From Rhizobium sp. CB3090 (GTDB taxonomy: Bacteria > Pseudomonadota > Alphaproteobacteria > Rhizobiales > Rhizobiaceae), in contig NZ_CP121664.1 of NCBI RefSeq assembly GCF_029714285.1, positions 372,001 through 436,000 on the forward strand: a DNA stretch of 64,000 bases, written 5' to 3'. Positions 23,543 to 31,976 of the stretch are shown here, piece after piece; the first letter of the stretch is position 1; the number at the start of each line of letters is the position of its first letter. The notes under the pieces were generated by a model that saw nothing but the letters and a program-made list of their open reading frames with translations, did not search any database and was not told the DNA's origin. The position numbers and the translations under genes are program-made.

Positions 23543-24604
23543 CTACTCAGGACGCCTCCCCTCCCAAGCCTGCTGCAGAAGTTCCCGGATCCCTGCCCGT
23601 TCGATCGGACGCGGGTTCCAATAGGGGCTCTCCACGGCGAGATCGGCCGCCCTGTCGAGATCGTTTTCGGCAAGTCCGATATCTTTCAGTGCGAGCGGCG
23701 CACCCAGCGTTACGGCAAAGTCGTATAATCCTCCGCCGATCGATCCATCGAACATCTCTGCCACCGGAGCCAACGCCGAAGCAGCGGCTGCAGCGTTGTA
23801 GGCGGCCGAATGTGGCAGTATGATCGCATGCGTTTCGGCATGCGGAAGGTTGAAGCTACCTCCCAGAGTGTGGCAAAGCTTGTGGTGCAAGGCCATCCCG
23901 ACCTGGGCCAACACCGTGCCGCAAAGCCACGAACCGAACTGCGTTTCCTCACGCGTCATGAGGTTGCCGGGTTCGGCAAACACGCGCGGCAAGCCGTCCT
24001 TGAAGATCCGGATACCTGCGAGTGCCAGTTGATCCGAAAGCGGATTGCGATCCTGGGCGTATAGCGCCTCCACGGCATGCGCCATGGCATTGAGCCCACT
24101 GGTGACCGTCAGCTTGGCCGGCAATGTCACAACCAGCTCGGGATCGTAGAGAACGACCTCCGGCTGAACCTTGAGCGAGCGGAGGGTCTCCTTTACTCCG
24201 GCTATGGTCTGCCCCAGCACCGGTGTCGCCTCGGACCCGGCATAGGTCGTCGGCAGCACGATCTGTGGCAGATCCGTACGTAGCGCGATCGCCTTGGCCA
24301 GCCCGATTGTCGATCCACCGCCGATCGCGACAAGGCAGTCGGCGCCAGCCGCGACGCTAAGAGCTGTCTCGGTGACCTCCAAGGGCGTATGCATGGCGGC
24401 GCGGCTGAAAAGGGCGTGGGCAAGCGGCCCCAGAGCCTCGAGCAACATCTCGCCCAGCGATATTTGCTCGGGTGTCGTCAGGACCAGCGCCCGCGAGAGG
24501 CCGAGCCTCCGTAATTCCTCGCCGACTGCGTGGCGAAGCCCGGCACCGAGGCATATCCTGACCGGCGGATGCAGGGGGTCGAATCCGGCATAGAACGCTC
24601 TCAT
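23543..24604 (-). CDS. Maleylacetate reductase
   Basis: A 353-residue iron-alcohol-dehydrogenase-fold enzyme. It starts MRAFYAGFDPLHPPVRICLG and has the nucleotide loop AIGGGSTIGLAKAIAL, the block PTTYAGSEATPVLG and the His-rich segment GMALHHKLCHTLGGSFNLPH. It reduces maleylacetate to 3-oxoadipate with NADH. It lies between the FAD hydroxylase (3 nt upstream) and the intradiol dioxygenase (96 bp downstream), giving consecutive steps of the pathway. Confidence 0.92.
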   Translation of the reverse strand: MRAFYAGFDPLHPPVRICLGAGLRHAVGEELRRLGLSRALVLTTPEQISLGEMLLEALGPLAHALFSRAAMHTPLEVTETALSVAAGADCLVAIGGGSTIGLAKAIALRTDLPQIVLPTTYAGSEATPVLGQTIAGVKETLRSLKVQPEVVLYDPELVVTLPAKLTVTSGLNAMAHAVEALYAQDRNPLSDQLALAGIRIFKDGLPRVFAEPGNLMTREETQFGSWLCGTVLAQVGMALHHKLCHTLGGSFNLPHAETHAIILPHSAAYNAAAAASALAPVAEMFDGSIGGGLYDFAVTLGAPLALKDIGLAENDLDRAADLAVESPYWNPRPIERAGIRELLQQAWEGRRPE

Positions 24605-24607
24605 CGA

Positions 24608-25816
24608 CTACACCGCCTTTTTCACGAAACCGGCGATCTGGCGGTAGCTTGCGGCCACCTCCTCAAGCTCGGCCGCGGAAATCAAATCTTCGATCCGATC
24701 CTCTGGCCCCTTGACGCGAGCAGCAGCGATGTCGAGGACCCGTTCTGGTCCGGATTTGCGGTTGTTCAAGACCACGTTGGTGGTGATTGGCCGCCGCAGC
24801 GCCTCATAGGCCAATAGCCCCTGCGGTCCGGGCCGTTCGGCCAGAGCATCGGCAAGCGCCCTTCCGTCCAGGATTGCCTGCGAGGCGCCGTTTGCTCCCA
24901 TCGGGTACATGGGATGGGCAGCATCGCCGAGAAGTGTCACCCGTTCCTTCGTCCACCAAGGCAAGGGATCGCGATCGATCATCGGGTACTGGGTGATCTT
25001 CTGCGTGTTTTTCAAAAGGGTGGGAATATCGATATCGGGCATACGGAAGCCGAAATATTCGGAGATGAAATCCCGCTCGGCCTCCCGGGTCCAGTCGGCT
25101 TCTTCGGCAGCGCGCGGGTTGTCGTGACGAATCTCGGCAACCCAGTTGATCAGGGCTTCGCCCTTTCGGGCCGCTCGCCCGCTGATCGGATAGCAAACGA
25201 ATTTGACATCATGGTCGCCGGCAATGAACATGGTCCGTCCATCGGCAAAGGGCGCCTGCACGTTGGCACCGCGCCACATCATGGTGCCTTCGTAGTGCGC
25301 CGGCCCTTCGCCGGGATGAAGCTGTTCGCGCACCTTCGAGCGGAAACCATCTGCACCAATCAGCAAATCACCGTCGCAGGACGACCCGTCCGCAAAGCTT
25401 ACATGGACGCGATCGTCGTCCTGCGTGAAGCCGGCAACGGCCTTCCCGGTGATGACGGCGTCCTCGCCGAGGCGGGTACGAACAGTATCGAGCAGAAGAA
25501 ACTGCAATTCGCCCCGATGGATCGAATATTGTGGATATTCAAATCCTGCTTCGACGCAGCGGGGGTCCGACTGGATCAGATGCCCGAAGCGGGTGCGATA
25601 TTCAATGGCGCGAGTGCGGATCGCCATCTCGTCGAGTGCATCGCCGAGACCAACGCCAAATAGCACGCCGGAGGCATGCGGCATCACGTTGATGCCGACT
25701 CCCAGCGGCTGCAATGTATTGACAGCTTCAAAGATCTGAACCTCGAAGCCTTTTTCATGGAGGCAGAGTGCCGCAGCCAATCCGCCGATACCTGCGCCCG
25801 CTATAATGATCTTCAT
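24608..25816 (-). CDS. FAD-dependent aromatic hydroxylase (salicylate/4-hydroxybenzoate 1-hydroxylase type)
   Basis: A 402-residue class A flavoprotein monooxygenase. The motifs are GAGIGG (residues 7-12), the DG motif LLIGADGFRSKVR and the GD motif LLGDAAHPMYPMGANG. Salicylate-hydroxylase-like members perform decarboxylating ipso hydroxylation. In this operon the expected reaction is protocatechuate (or a 4-hydroxybenzoate) to hydroxyquinol. The start at 25816 overlaps the benzoylformate decarboxylase stop by 4 nt. Substrate choice is inferred from the flanking genes only. Confidence 0.85.
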   Translation of the reverse strand: MKIIIAGAGIGGLAAALCLHEKGFEVQIFEAVNTLQPLGVGINVMPHASGVLFGVGLGDALDEMAIRTRAIEYRTRFGHLIQSDPRCVEAGFEYPQYSIHRGELQFLLLDTVRTRLGEDAVITGKAVAGFTQDDDRVHVSFADGSSCDGDLLIGADGFRSKVREQLHPGEGPAHYEGTMMWRGANVQAPFADGRTMFIAGDHDVKFVCYPISGRAARKGEALINWVAEIRHDNPRAAEEADWTREAERDFISEYFGFRMPDIDIPTLLKNTQKITQYPMIDRDPLPWWTKERVTLLGDAAHPMYPMGANGASQAILDGRALADALAERPGPQGLLAYEALRRPITTNVVLNNRKSGPERVLDIAAARVKGPEDRIEDLISAAELEEVAASYRQIAGFVKKAV

Positions 25817-27456
25817 TGCGAATTCTCCCTAGACGGCATGGGTTTTTCTCGTTTCCCTTCCTCGAAGAGAACAGCGACGGCTTCATCGACGGCGATATCG
25901 ATCAGATTGGGTCCCTCGCTGGAAAAAGCCTTGATCAGCGCCCGATCAAGTTCCTCCGGACGGATGACGCGTTCGGCCTCGCAACCGAAGCCGCGTGCGA
26001 GCGCGACGAAATCGATCCCCGGCAGGTCGATGCCTGGCGGACGTTCGCACTGCATGATCCGGCTGAAGAAGCGCATGGCCCCGTAACCGGAATTGTTCAT
26101 CACCGCAAAAGTAACCGGCAGCTTTTGCTGGACGGCTGTCCAAATACCCTGGATCGAGTACATGGACGACCCGTCGCCGATCAGACAAACGATCCGCTGG
26201 CCGGGGCGAGCCAGGGCAACGCCGACAGAAGCCGGCAGGCTATATCCAAGGCCGCCGCTTGCCATCGTGTAAAAGCTGTCGGCACCGCGCATGGGGAAAA
26301 AGGCCTGCATGGCCGGCCGATGCGACGGCGCCTCCTCGACGACAATCGCATCGGGGGGCAATAGGTCCGAAAGGCGGCTAAGGGCAAAGCCGGGCGGCAT
26401 GGGCGTCGCGGGCATCGGTGTGGGCGGCTCTTTCCGGGGCGCCGGCGGCTCTCGATCGGCGATGTCGGGCAAGGCTAGCAGGAGCTCGGAAAGGGACTTC
26501 GCCATCGCCCCGATCACGCTCTCGCCGACCGGCGCCGAAGCAGCCTCGAGGGGATCGTCGGTCAGGTGCCAAATCAGGGTCCCGTTTGCGAAGAGATCGC
26601 AATGACCTGCCACATGAAAGGTGAACACCGGAGCACCGAAAACGACGATGAGGTCGGCTCCACGCAATGCCTCGGCAAGAGCGCCGGGCGCAGCATGAAG
26701 AAAGCCGGCAAAAAGCGAGTGACGTTCGGGGAAGCTCGCTCGGCTCGACATCGGGCTTGCCCATACCGCCGCCTGTGCCCGTTCGGCAACCGCCACCATT
26801 TGATCGACCGACCCGCTGCGATCGACATCGGGTCCGATGACGAAAACGGGACGCTTGGCCTTTTCTATAGCCACAGCCAAGCGCGCGATCGCCGCCGCGT
26901 CGGGTGCGAACTCACCCGCAACGGCGCGAGGCGCGGGTGCGAAAGTTCTTTCCGTCCAGTCATCCGACGGGATCGACACGAAGGTCGGACCACGCGGATG
27001 TTGCATTGCGATGTGGAACGCCTTTGCGATTGCCGCCGGGACGTCTTCTGCCCTGGCCGGCTCAACGCTCCACTTCACATAGGGCTTGGGAAATTGAGCG
27101 GCTTCCTCCGCGTAGAGATAGGGTCGAAGAGGGAGGATGCTGCGCGCCTGCTGTCCGGCCGTTATCACAAGCGGCGTCTTGTTGCGAAACGCCGTGAACA
27201 CGTTGCCGAGAGCGTGCCCGAGGCCGGCTGCCGAGTGCAGATTGACAAATGCCGGCCGTCCTGTCGCCTGGGCATAGCCGTCTGCCATGCCGACGACGCA
27301 CCCCTCCTGCAGACCGAGGACATAGTCGATATCGTCCGGCCAGTCGTGGAGGAAGGCGAGCTCGGTGGATCCCGGATTGCCGAAGACGCGATCCACGCCG
27401 AAGGAACGCAAAACATCCAGCGTCGCCTCCCGGACTGTCTGAGTATGAGTTGTCAT
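25813..27456 (-). CDS. mdlC: Benzoylformate decarboxylase-like ThDP enzyme
   Basis: A 547-residue thiamine-diphosphate enzyme. Catalytic residues of Pseudomonas benzoylformate decarboxylase are conserved: S30 in NPGSTE, E51 in LGLQEGCVVG, H74 in NLHSAAG and a His in the segment FTFHVAGH. The ThDP motif GDGSSMYSIQGIW is near the C-terminus. It converts aryl-glyoxylates (benzoylformate or a substituted form) to aryl aldehydes and CO2. The aldehyde dehydrogenase gene precedes it by 37 bp. The His and Ser pattern argues against acetolactate synthase or a generic ThDP enzyme. Confidence 0.88.
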   Translation of the reverse strand: MTTHTQTVREATLDVLRSFGVDRVFGNPGSTELAFLHDWPDDIDYVLGLQEGCVVGMADGYAQATGRPAFVNLHSAAGLGHALGNVFTAFRNKTPLVITAGQQARSILPLRPYLYAEEAAQFPKPYVKWSVEPARAEDVPAAIAKAFHIAMQHPRGPTFVSIPSDDWTERTFAPAPRAVAGEFAPDAAAIARLAVAIEKAKRPVFVIGPDVDRSGSVDQMVAVAERAQAAVWASPMSSRASFPERHSLFAGFLHAAPGALAEALRGADLIVVFGAPVFTFHVAGHCDLFANGTLIWHLTDDPLEAASAPVGESVIGAMAKSLSELLLALPDIADREPPAPRKEPPTPMPATPMPPGFALSRLSDLLPPDAIVVEEAPSHRPAMQAFFPMRGADSFYTMASGGLGYSLPASVGVALARPGQRIVCLIGDGSSMYSIQGIWTAVQQKLPVTFAVMNNSGYGAMRFFSRIMQCERPPGIDLPGIDFVALARGFGCEAERVIRPEELDRALIKAFSSEGPNLIDIAVDEAVAVLFEEGKREKPMPSRENSQ

Positions 27457-27493
27457 GTTTTGGATCTCTTAATATCGCGAAATCGCGGTGCCC

Positions 27494-28942
27494 TTAGAAA
27501 GGGTAATGCTGGGGCGCGGTCTCAATGGTGATCCAGCGCAGATCGGTAAACTCAGCAATACCGGCCTGCCCGCCGAAATGACCGAAACCAGACCCCTTCA
27601 CGCCGCCGAATGGCATTTGGGCCTCGTCGTGCACGGTCGGACCGTTGATATGGCAGATTCCGGACTCAATGCGCTTGGCAACGGCAAGCGCCCGAGCCAC
27701 ATCGCGCCCGAACACGGCCGCGGACAGCCCATATTCACTGTGGTTTGCAAGTCGCACCGCGTCTTCGAGATTTGCAGCCCGGATGACCGAAACAACGGGA
27801 CCAAAACTTTCCTCGCCATAAAGCCTCATCTCGTCGGTGACGTGATCGATGACGGTCGCCGGAACGACCGTCCCCGTACGCTCACCGCCGGCAACACGTT
27901 TGGCGCCCTTCCCGATCGCGTCCTCGATCAGATCGACGACGCGCAGCGCCGGAGCCTCGTCGACGAGCGATCCGATGACGACCGGCCCCGATCTGGGGTC
28001 GCCGGCAGGCAATGCCGATACTTTGGCGGCGAGCTTTTCGACGAAGCTGTCGGCCACGGCGGAATCGACAATGACCCGTTCCGTCGACATGCAGACCTGT
28101 CCCTGGTTGATGAAGGCGCCGAAGGCGACAGCAGCAACGGCTGCATCGAGATCCGCGTCATCGAGGACGATAAGCGGCGCCTTGCCGCCAAGTTCGAGCA
28201 CAGCCGGCTTCAGGTGTCTGCCAGCAAGTTCGCCAATGATCCGTCCGACGCGAGTGGAGCCGGTAAAGTTGATACGTTTCACGGCCGGATTCGCGATCAT
28301 ACGCTCGACGATGGCGGCGGCATCTTCCGGCGCATTCGTGACGACGTTGACGACGCCTGCCGGAAAACCGGCCTTGCGGAAGACGTCTCCGATCAGGCGG
28401 TGTGTACCCGGGCAGATTTCCGAGGCTTTCAGGACAACGGTGTTGCCGCAGGCAAGCGGCGTCGCAACCGCACGCACGCCAAGAATGATCGGAGCATTCC
28501 AGGGAGCGATCCCCAGGCACACGCCCGCCGGCTGGCGCACTGACATGGCAATGCAGCCGGGCTTGTCGGAAGGAATTACTTCGCCCGTGATCTGGGTGGT
28601 GAGCGAAGCCGCTTCGCGCAGCATTCCGCTGGCCAGCTTCACGTTGAAGGAAGCCCAAACCTCCGTCGTGCCGATCTCCTTGATCATCGTGCGTACGAAT
28701 TCGTCGCGCATGCCTTCGAAGACGTCGGCTGCCTTCAGGAGATACCGGCGTCGTTCATTCGGCCCGAGTTCCGACCAGCTTGCGAAGGCGGCGCCGGCAG
28801 CGGCGATGGCTGCGTCCGAATCTTCCAGCGTGGCGGCAGGCGCCCTCGTTGCGATTTCCTTCGACAGCGGATCCATGCGGTCGAAGGTCTTCCCATTGCT
28901 CGCGGGGACTTCGCGGTCTCCGATCAGAAGATTTATATTCAT
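27494..28942 (-). CDS. Aromatic aldehyde dehydrogenase (vanillin/benzaldehyde type)
   Basis: A 482-residue aldehyde dehydrogenase. The catalytic Cys is in NQGQVCMSTERVIV and the Glu in LELGGKAPLIVLDDAD. The NAD-binding block is GIAPWNAPIILGVRAVATPL, and INFTGSTRVG is the G-x-x-x-x-G loop. These segments match the vanillin/salicylaldehyde dehydrogenase branch. In the operon it should oxidise the aldehyde released by the ThDP decarboxylase to the acid used by the hydroxylase. Confidence 0.88.
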   Translation of the reverse strand: MNINLLIGDREVPASNGKTFDRMDPLSKEIATRAPAATLEDSDAAIAAAGAAFASWSELGPNERRRYLLKAADVFEGMRDEFVRTMIKEIGTTEVWASFNVKLASGMLREAASLTTQITGEVIPSDKPGCIAMSVRQPAGVCLGIAPWNAPIILGVRAVATPLACGNTVVLKASEICPGTHRLIGDVFRKAGFPAGVVNVVTNAPEDAAAIVERMIANPAVKRINFTGSTRVGRIIGELAGRHLKPAVLELGGKAPLIVLDDADLDAAVAAVAFGAFINQGQVCMSTERVIVDSAVADSFVEKLAAKVSALPAGDPRSGPVVIGSLVDEAPALRVVDLIEDAIGKGAKRVAGGERTGTVVPATVIDHVTDEMRLYGEESFGPVVSVIRAANLEDAVRLANHSEYGLSAAVFGRDVARALAVAKRIESGICHINGPTVHDEAQMPFGGVKGSGFGHFGGQAGIAEFTDLRWITIETAPQHYPF

Positions 28943-28972
28943 GGGTATCTCTCTCAGTGGTGGTTCAGGTTG

Positions 28973-30307
28973 TCAGTTGGAAAGTGGCTCGTCCTTGGTC
29001 TCGCGAACGAAACGCAAGGCAATAACGGCCGCGGCGGCCATGACGAGGTAGTAACAGACGATTGAAAGCGTCGTGCCGGTTGCCGCATAAAGTGCAGTGG
29101 CGATCAGGGGTGCAAGGCCGCCGCCAAGTACGGTGCCGAGTTGTTTGCCGATCGAAACGCCGCTGAAACGGACGCGCGTTGGAAACAATTCCGGAAAATA
29201 GCTGCCCTCAGTGCTAAACATCAGCGGATGAAGCAGCCCGGCAGCCACGATCACCGCGCCCATGACCATCGCGCTATCGCGCGTGGCAAGCAGATCGTAG
29301 AAGAACATGATCGAAACAGCGGCAAGGATGAGACCTGCAAGAAAAAGCCGCTTGCGTCCTATGCGGTCCGACCACGCTCCGATGATGGGCATCGCAATCA
29401 GCGCCACGATATTTGCATAAAGGACGGCCTGCGTGACCACGTCCTTGGGCACGCCGAGTTGCCGGGTGGCGAAGGACAGCGTGAAAATGGCGGTCAGATA
29501 GAAGTACGACGTTTGGGCCATTTCCGCAAAGAGGATGGCCAGAATTGGCCGCGGATGGCTCCTGATCGCCTCGAGAGCGGGTACCGTCGGCGTGTGAGAG
29601 GATTGACGCACCGTTTGGCGAAAAGTCGCGCTCTCTTCGACGCGAAGCCGCATGTAGAGCCCGATTGCGACGAGGATCCCGCTGACGATGAAAGGAATCC
29701 TCCAGCCCCAGGACAACAGGGCCTCTTCAGGTAAGGTCGCCATCGCCATGGCTGCAAGCGACGCCAGCACGACGCCGAGTGGTCCCGCCGCCTGAATGAT
29801 TGCCGCCGACAGACCGCGCTTGTCGCCGGGCGCCGTTTCGATTGCCATCAACCCGGCAGCAGTCGATTCGCCGCCGAGTGCGAAACCTTGAAGAAAGCGC
29901 AGGATAAGCAGAGCCGCGGTTGCGAGAATGCCGACGCTCTCGTAAGTCGGCAAAAGGCCGATGGCCATGGTCGCCAAACCCATGATCAGGAGCGTGCAAA
30001 GCAGGACAGATTTCCGGCCAATGCGATCGCCGAAATGCCCGAACACCAATCCGCCAAGCGGACGGGCGAGAAATCCGACGGCGAAGGTGGCGAATACCGC
30101 CATCGTGGCTGTCAACTGATCGAACTTTGGAAAAAACAGTCGGTCGAACACAAGCGGTGCGATCAGGCCGTAGATGAAGAAATCATACCACTCGATCGTC
30201 GTTCCAATGGTTCCGGCGACCAGGATGCGGTTGCGATCGCGAGCGCTCTGAGCACCTTCGGTCGCTGCGACTGCCTCTATAGAATAGTTCAAATTGTCTG
30301 TAGACAC
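28973..30307 (-). CDS. MFS transporter, metabolite:H+ symporter (MHS) type
   Basis: A 444-residue transporter with the MHS pattern GTTIEWYDFFIYG near the N-terminus and FGHFGDRIGRKSVL in the first cytoplasmic loop. It has about 12 hydrophobic segments. This family imports shikimate, aromatic acids and other carboxylates. I chose GTG 30307, which follows GGGAGGAACCG; a longer frame from 30364 lacks a ribosome site. It is the first gene of the aromatic operon and probably imports the aryl-glyoxylate, acid or a related substrate. Confidence 0.88.
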   Translation of the reverse strand: MSTDNLNYSIEAVAATEGAQSARDRNRILVAGTIGTTIEWYDFFIYGLIAPLVFDRLFFPKFDQLTATMAVFATFAVGFLARPLGGLVFGHFGDRIGRKSVLLCTLLIMGLATMAIGLLPTYESVGILATAALLILRFLQGFALGGESTAAGLMAIETAPGDKRGLSAAIIQAAGPLGVVLASLAAMAMATLPEEALLSWGWRIPFIVSGILVAIGLYMRLRVEESATFRQTVRQSSHTPTVPALEAIRSHPRPILAILFAEMAQTSYFYLTAIFTLSFATRQLGVPKDVVTQAVLYANIVALIAMPIIGAWSDRIGRKRLFLAGLILAAVSIMFFYDLLATRDSAMVMGAVIVAAGLLHPLMFSTEGSYFPELFPTRVRFSGVSIGKQLGTVLGGGLAPLIATALYAATGTTLSIVCYYLVMAAAAVIALRFVRETKDEPLSN

Positions 30308-30726
30308 CGGTTCCTCCCGATTTGATTCCGACCGTCGCGATCGCAAGATTGCGGCCGCGACCAACCGAGCCGGCAGCGCGCCGCCGGTCTGGTCTTAAAG
30401 CTTAGAGGTGTTGGCTTCCTGCCGCTCCTAAGGCGTCCTATGGGACCGTCTCGAACGCTCTGCCCGATGCGATAATGCGTGCAGATTGTCGAAGCCGTCT
30501 CGCCGCCATGAGATTGACCGCCCGTCTTTTCGCAGCGCCTAAAGCCCGCCCGAAACACGCCTGTCAATGGATTGCATAGCTGGTTTCCTCCGCTTGATCA
30601 GAGGCTCACGGTCTGTGTCTCCCGTCTCGCCGTCAGCCCTTGATTTTTCTCAATTTGCTTTTGACTATTGTAATTCTCAATGCACTGAGCTGACTATAAA
30701 TGTCACTTTTTCAAACAGGAGCCGCG
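30308..30726. promoter_or_regulatory. Divergent control region between aromatic operon and araC-type gene
   Basis: About 420 bp without a convincing gene. Two direct repeats TGACTAT occur at 30662-30668 and 30691-30697, 29 bp apart. This is compatible with an AraC-type regulator binding half-sites about three helical turns apart. The stretch 30650-30710 is clearly AT-rich compared with its surroundings, as expected for a promoter. Both assignments are inferred. Confidence 0.4.
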
Positions 30727-31614
30727 ATGGCTGAACCGCAACTGGACCGCGAGCGCTACGTACTCGGCGATGCATCGCAGCACGTGGGCTTCCTGAACTG
30801 CGAACGGATTTCCGAACGCAGCCACATTCATGGTTGGCACGTCGACTCCCACTATCACGAGGGCCTAGCGCAGCTTTTTTTCTTTGCGGACGGCGAGATA
30901 CTCGGTCAGCTCGATTTCGAAGGAGTACGGATCAAGGCGCCGGCCCTAATCTGGATGCCGGCCCTCGTCAGTCACGGCTTCGACTATCCCGAGAATACGC
31001 TTGGATGGGTTATCACGCTGCCGAGTGTGAATCTGGCCCGCCTCGCACATGGAATGCCATGGATCGACACGTGGCTGTCCCGGCCTGCGGCGATATTCGG
31101 CGAGGACTCCCGAGATGGTCTCGCGCAGCTTCGCCCGGTTTTCGAGGAGATCGAGGCCGAGCATGGGCTATGGGGGGAGGAGAGAAGCGCGATCCTCGAG
31201 GCGTTGTTCCGCATCCTTCTTATTCGATTCCATCGCATGTTGCGCGACGCCCGGTCGCGTGAAACGCGTTCGCGTATTCCGCACCTTGCCCTCGTCAGCG
31301 AATTCGAGGCGCTTGTGGATCGCGATCATCTCAAAAACCGGACGGTCAGCGATTATGCCGCCGAATTGTCGGTGACTTCGACATATCTGACGCGATGCGT
31401 GAAGGCGGCAACCGGGCGCACCGCCGGGGAGATAATTCACGATCGACTGGTGCTTGAAGCGCGCAGGCTGATCGTCTTTACCGAGCTTTCAATCGCGGAA
31501 ATTGCCTACAAGCTTCATTTTTCGACACCATCCTATTTTACCCGGTTCTTCACGCAGCTTACAGGTGAAAAGCCGACGACGTTCCGAAGTCGCATGAGGG
31601 CCAATAGAAGCTAG
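30727..31614 (+). CDS. AraC-family transcriptional regulator
   Basis: A 295-residue regulator with an N-terminal cupin-like sensor domain (WHVDSHYHEGLAQLFFFADG). The C-terminal AraC/XylS double helix-turn-helix includes TVSDYAAELSVTSTYLTRCV and SIAEIAYKLHFSTPSYFTRF. The layout matches PobR/HpaA-type activators of aromatic catabolism. ATG 30727 is preceded by CAGGAGCCGCG; an upstream ATG at 30700 is also in frame. It is divergent from the aromatic operon and is probably its activator. Confidence 0.9.
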   Translation: MAEPQLDRERYVLGDASQHVGFLNCERISERSHIHGWHVDSHYHEGLAQLFFFADGEILGQLDFEGVRIKAPALIWMPALVSHGFDYPENTLGWVITLPSVNLARLAHGMPWIDTWLSRPAAIFGEDSRDGLAQLRPVFEEIEAEHGLWGEERSAILEALFRILLIRFHRMLRDARSRETRSRIPHLALVSEFEALVDRDHLKNRTVSDYAAELSVTSTYLTRCVKAATGRTAGEIIHDRLVLEARRLIVFTELSIAEIAYKLHFSTPSYFTRFFTQLTGEKPTTFRSRMRANRS

Positions 31615-31976
31615 TAAGGGATTGGCGTGGAAGCGGGCGCTCGCACCCGCCGAATGAGAGCATGGGAATTGCCGCCGGCCATCCCCAAGTAAAAGCGCCA
31701 GCGATCCATACCGCCCCTCATTGCACGGGTGTGCAACGACCGTCAGCGATTGTCGCGCGATTTGTGGTTCGGATCGAGCCGCAGCGTGTGCTTAGGATGG
31801 ATCCCGCCGTGGGAAACGCGCGCGGAGTGCCTTTGCTTCATCGATTTTGCAGTGTAGGCACTTCGGTTCCAGCGCTCCATAACGCTCACGTCAAAGAAAA
31901 AAACTGCGCGCTAAGGACCCGCCCCGCCGGTGGCGCCGGCGATGCCATCCGATGCAAAGGGGCTTAGCGTTGCCGA
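31615..31976. other. Convergent intergenic region, no gene
   Basis: About 360 bp between the 3' ends of the AraC-type and GH3 genes. A small GC-rich inverted repeat, CGCCGG-TGGCG-CCGGCG (31925-31941), could act as a bidirectional terminator hairpin, but has no T-run. No gene was recognised. Confidence 0.4.
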
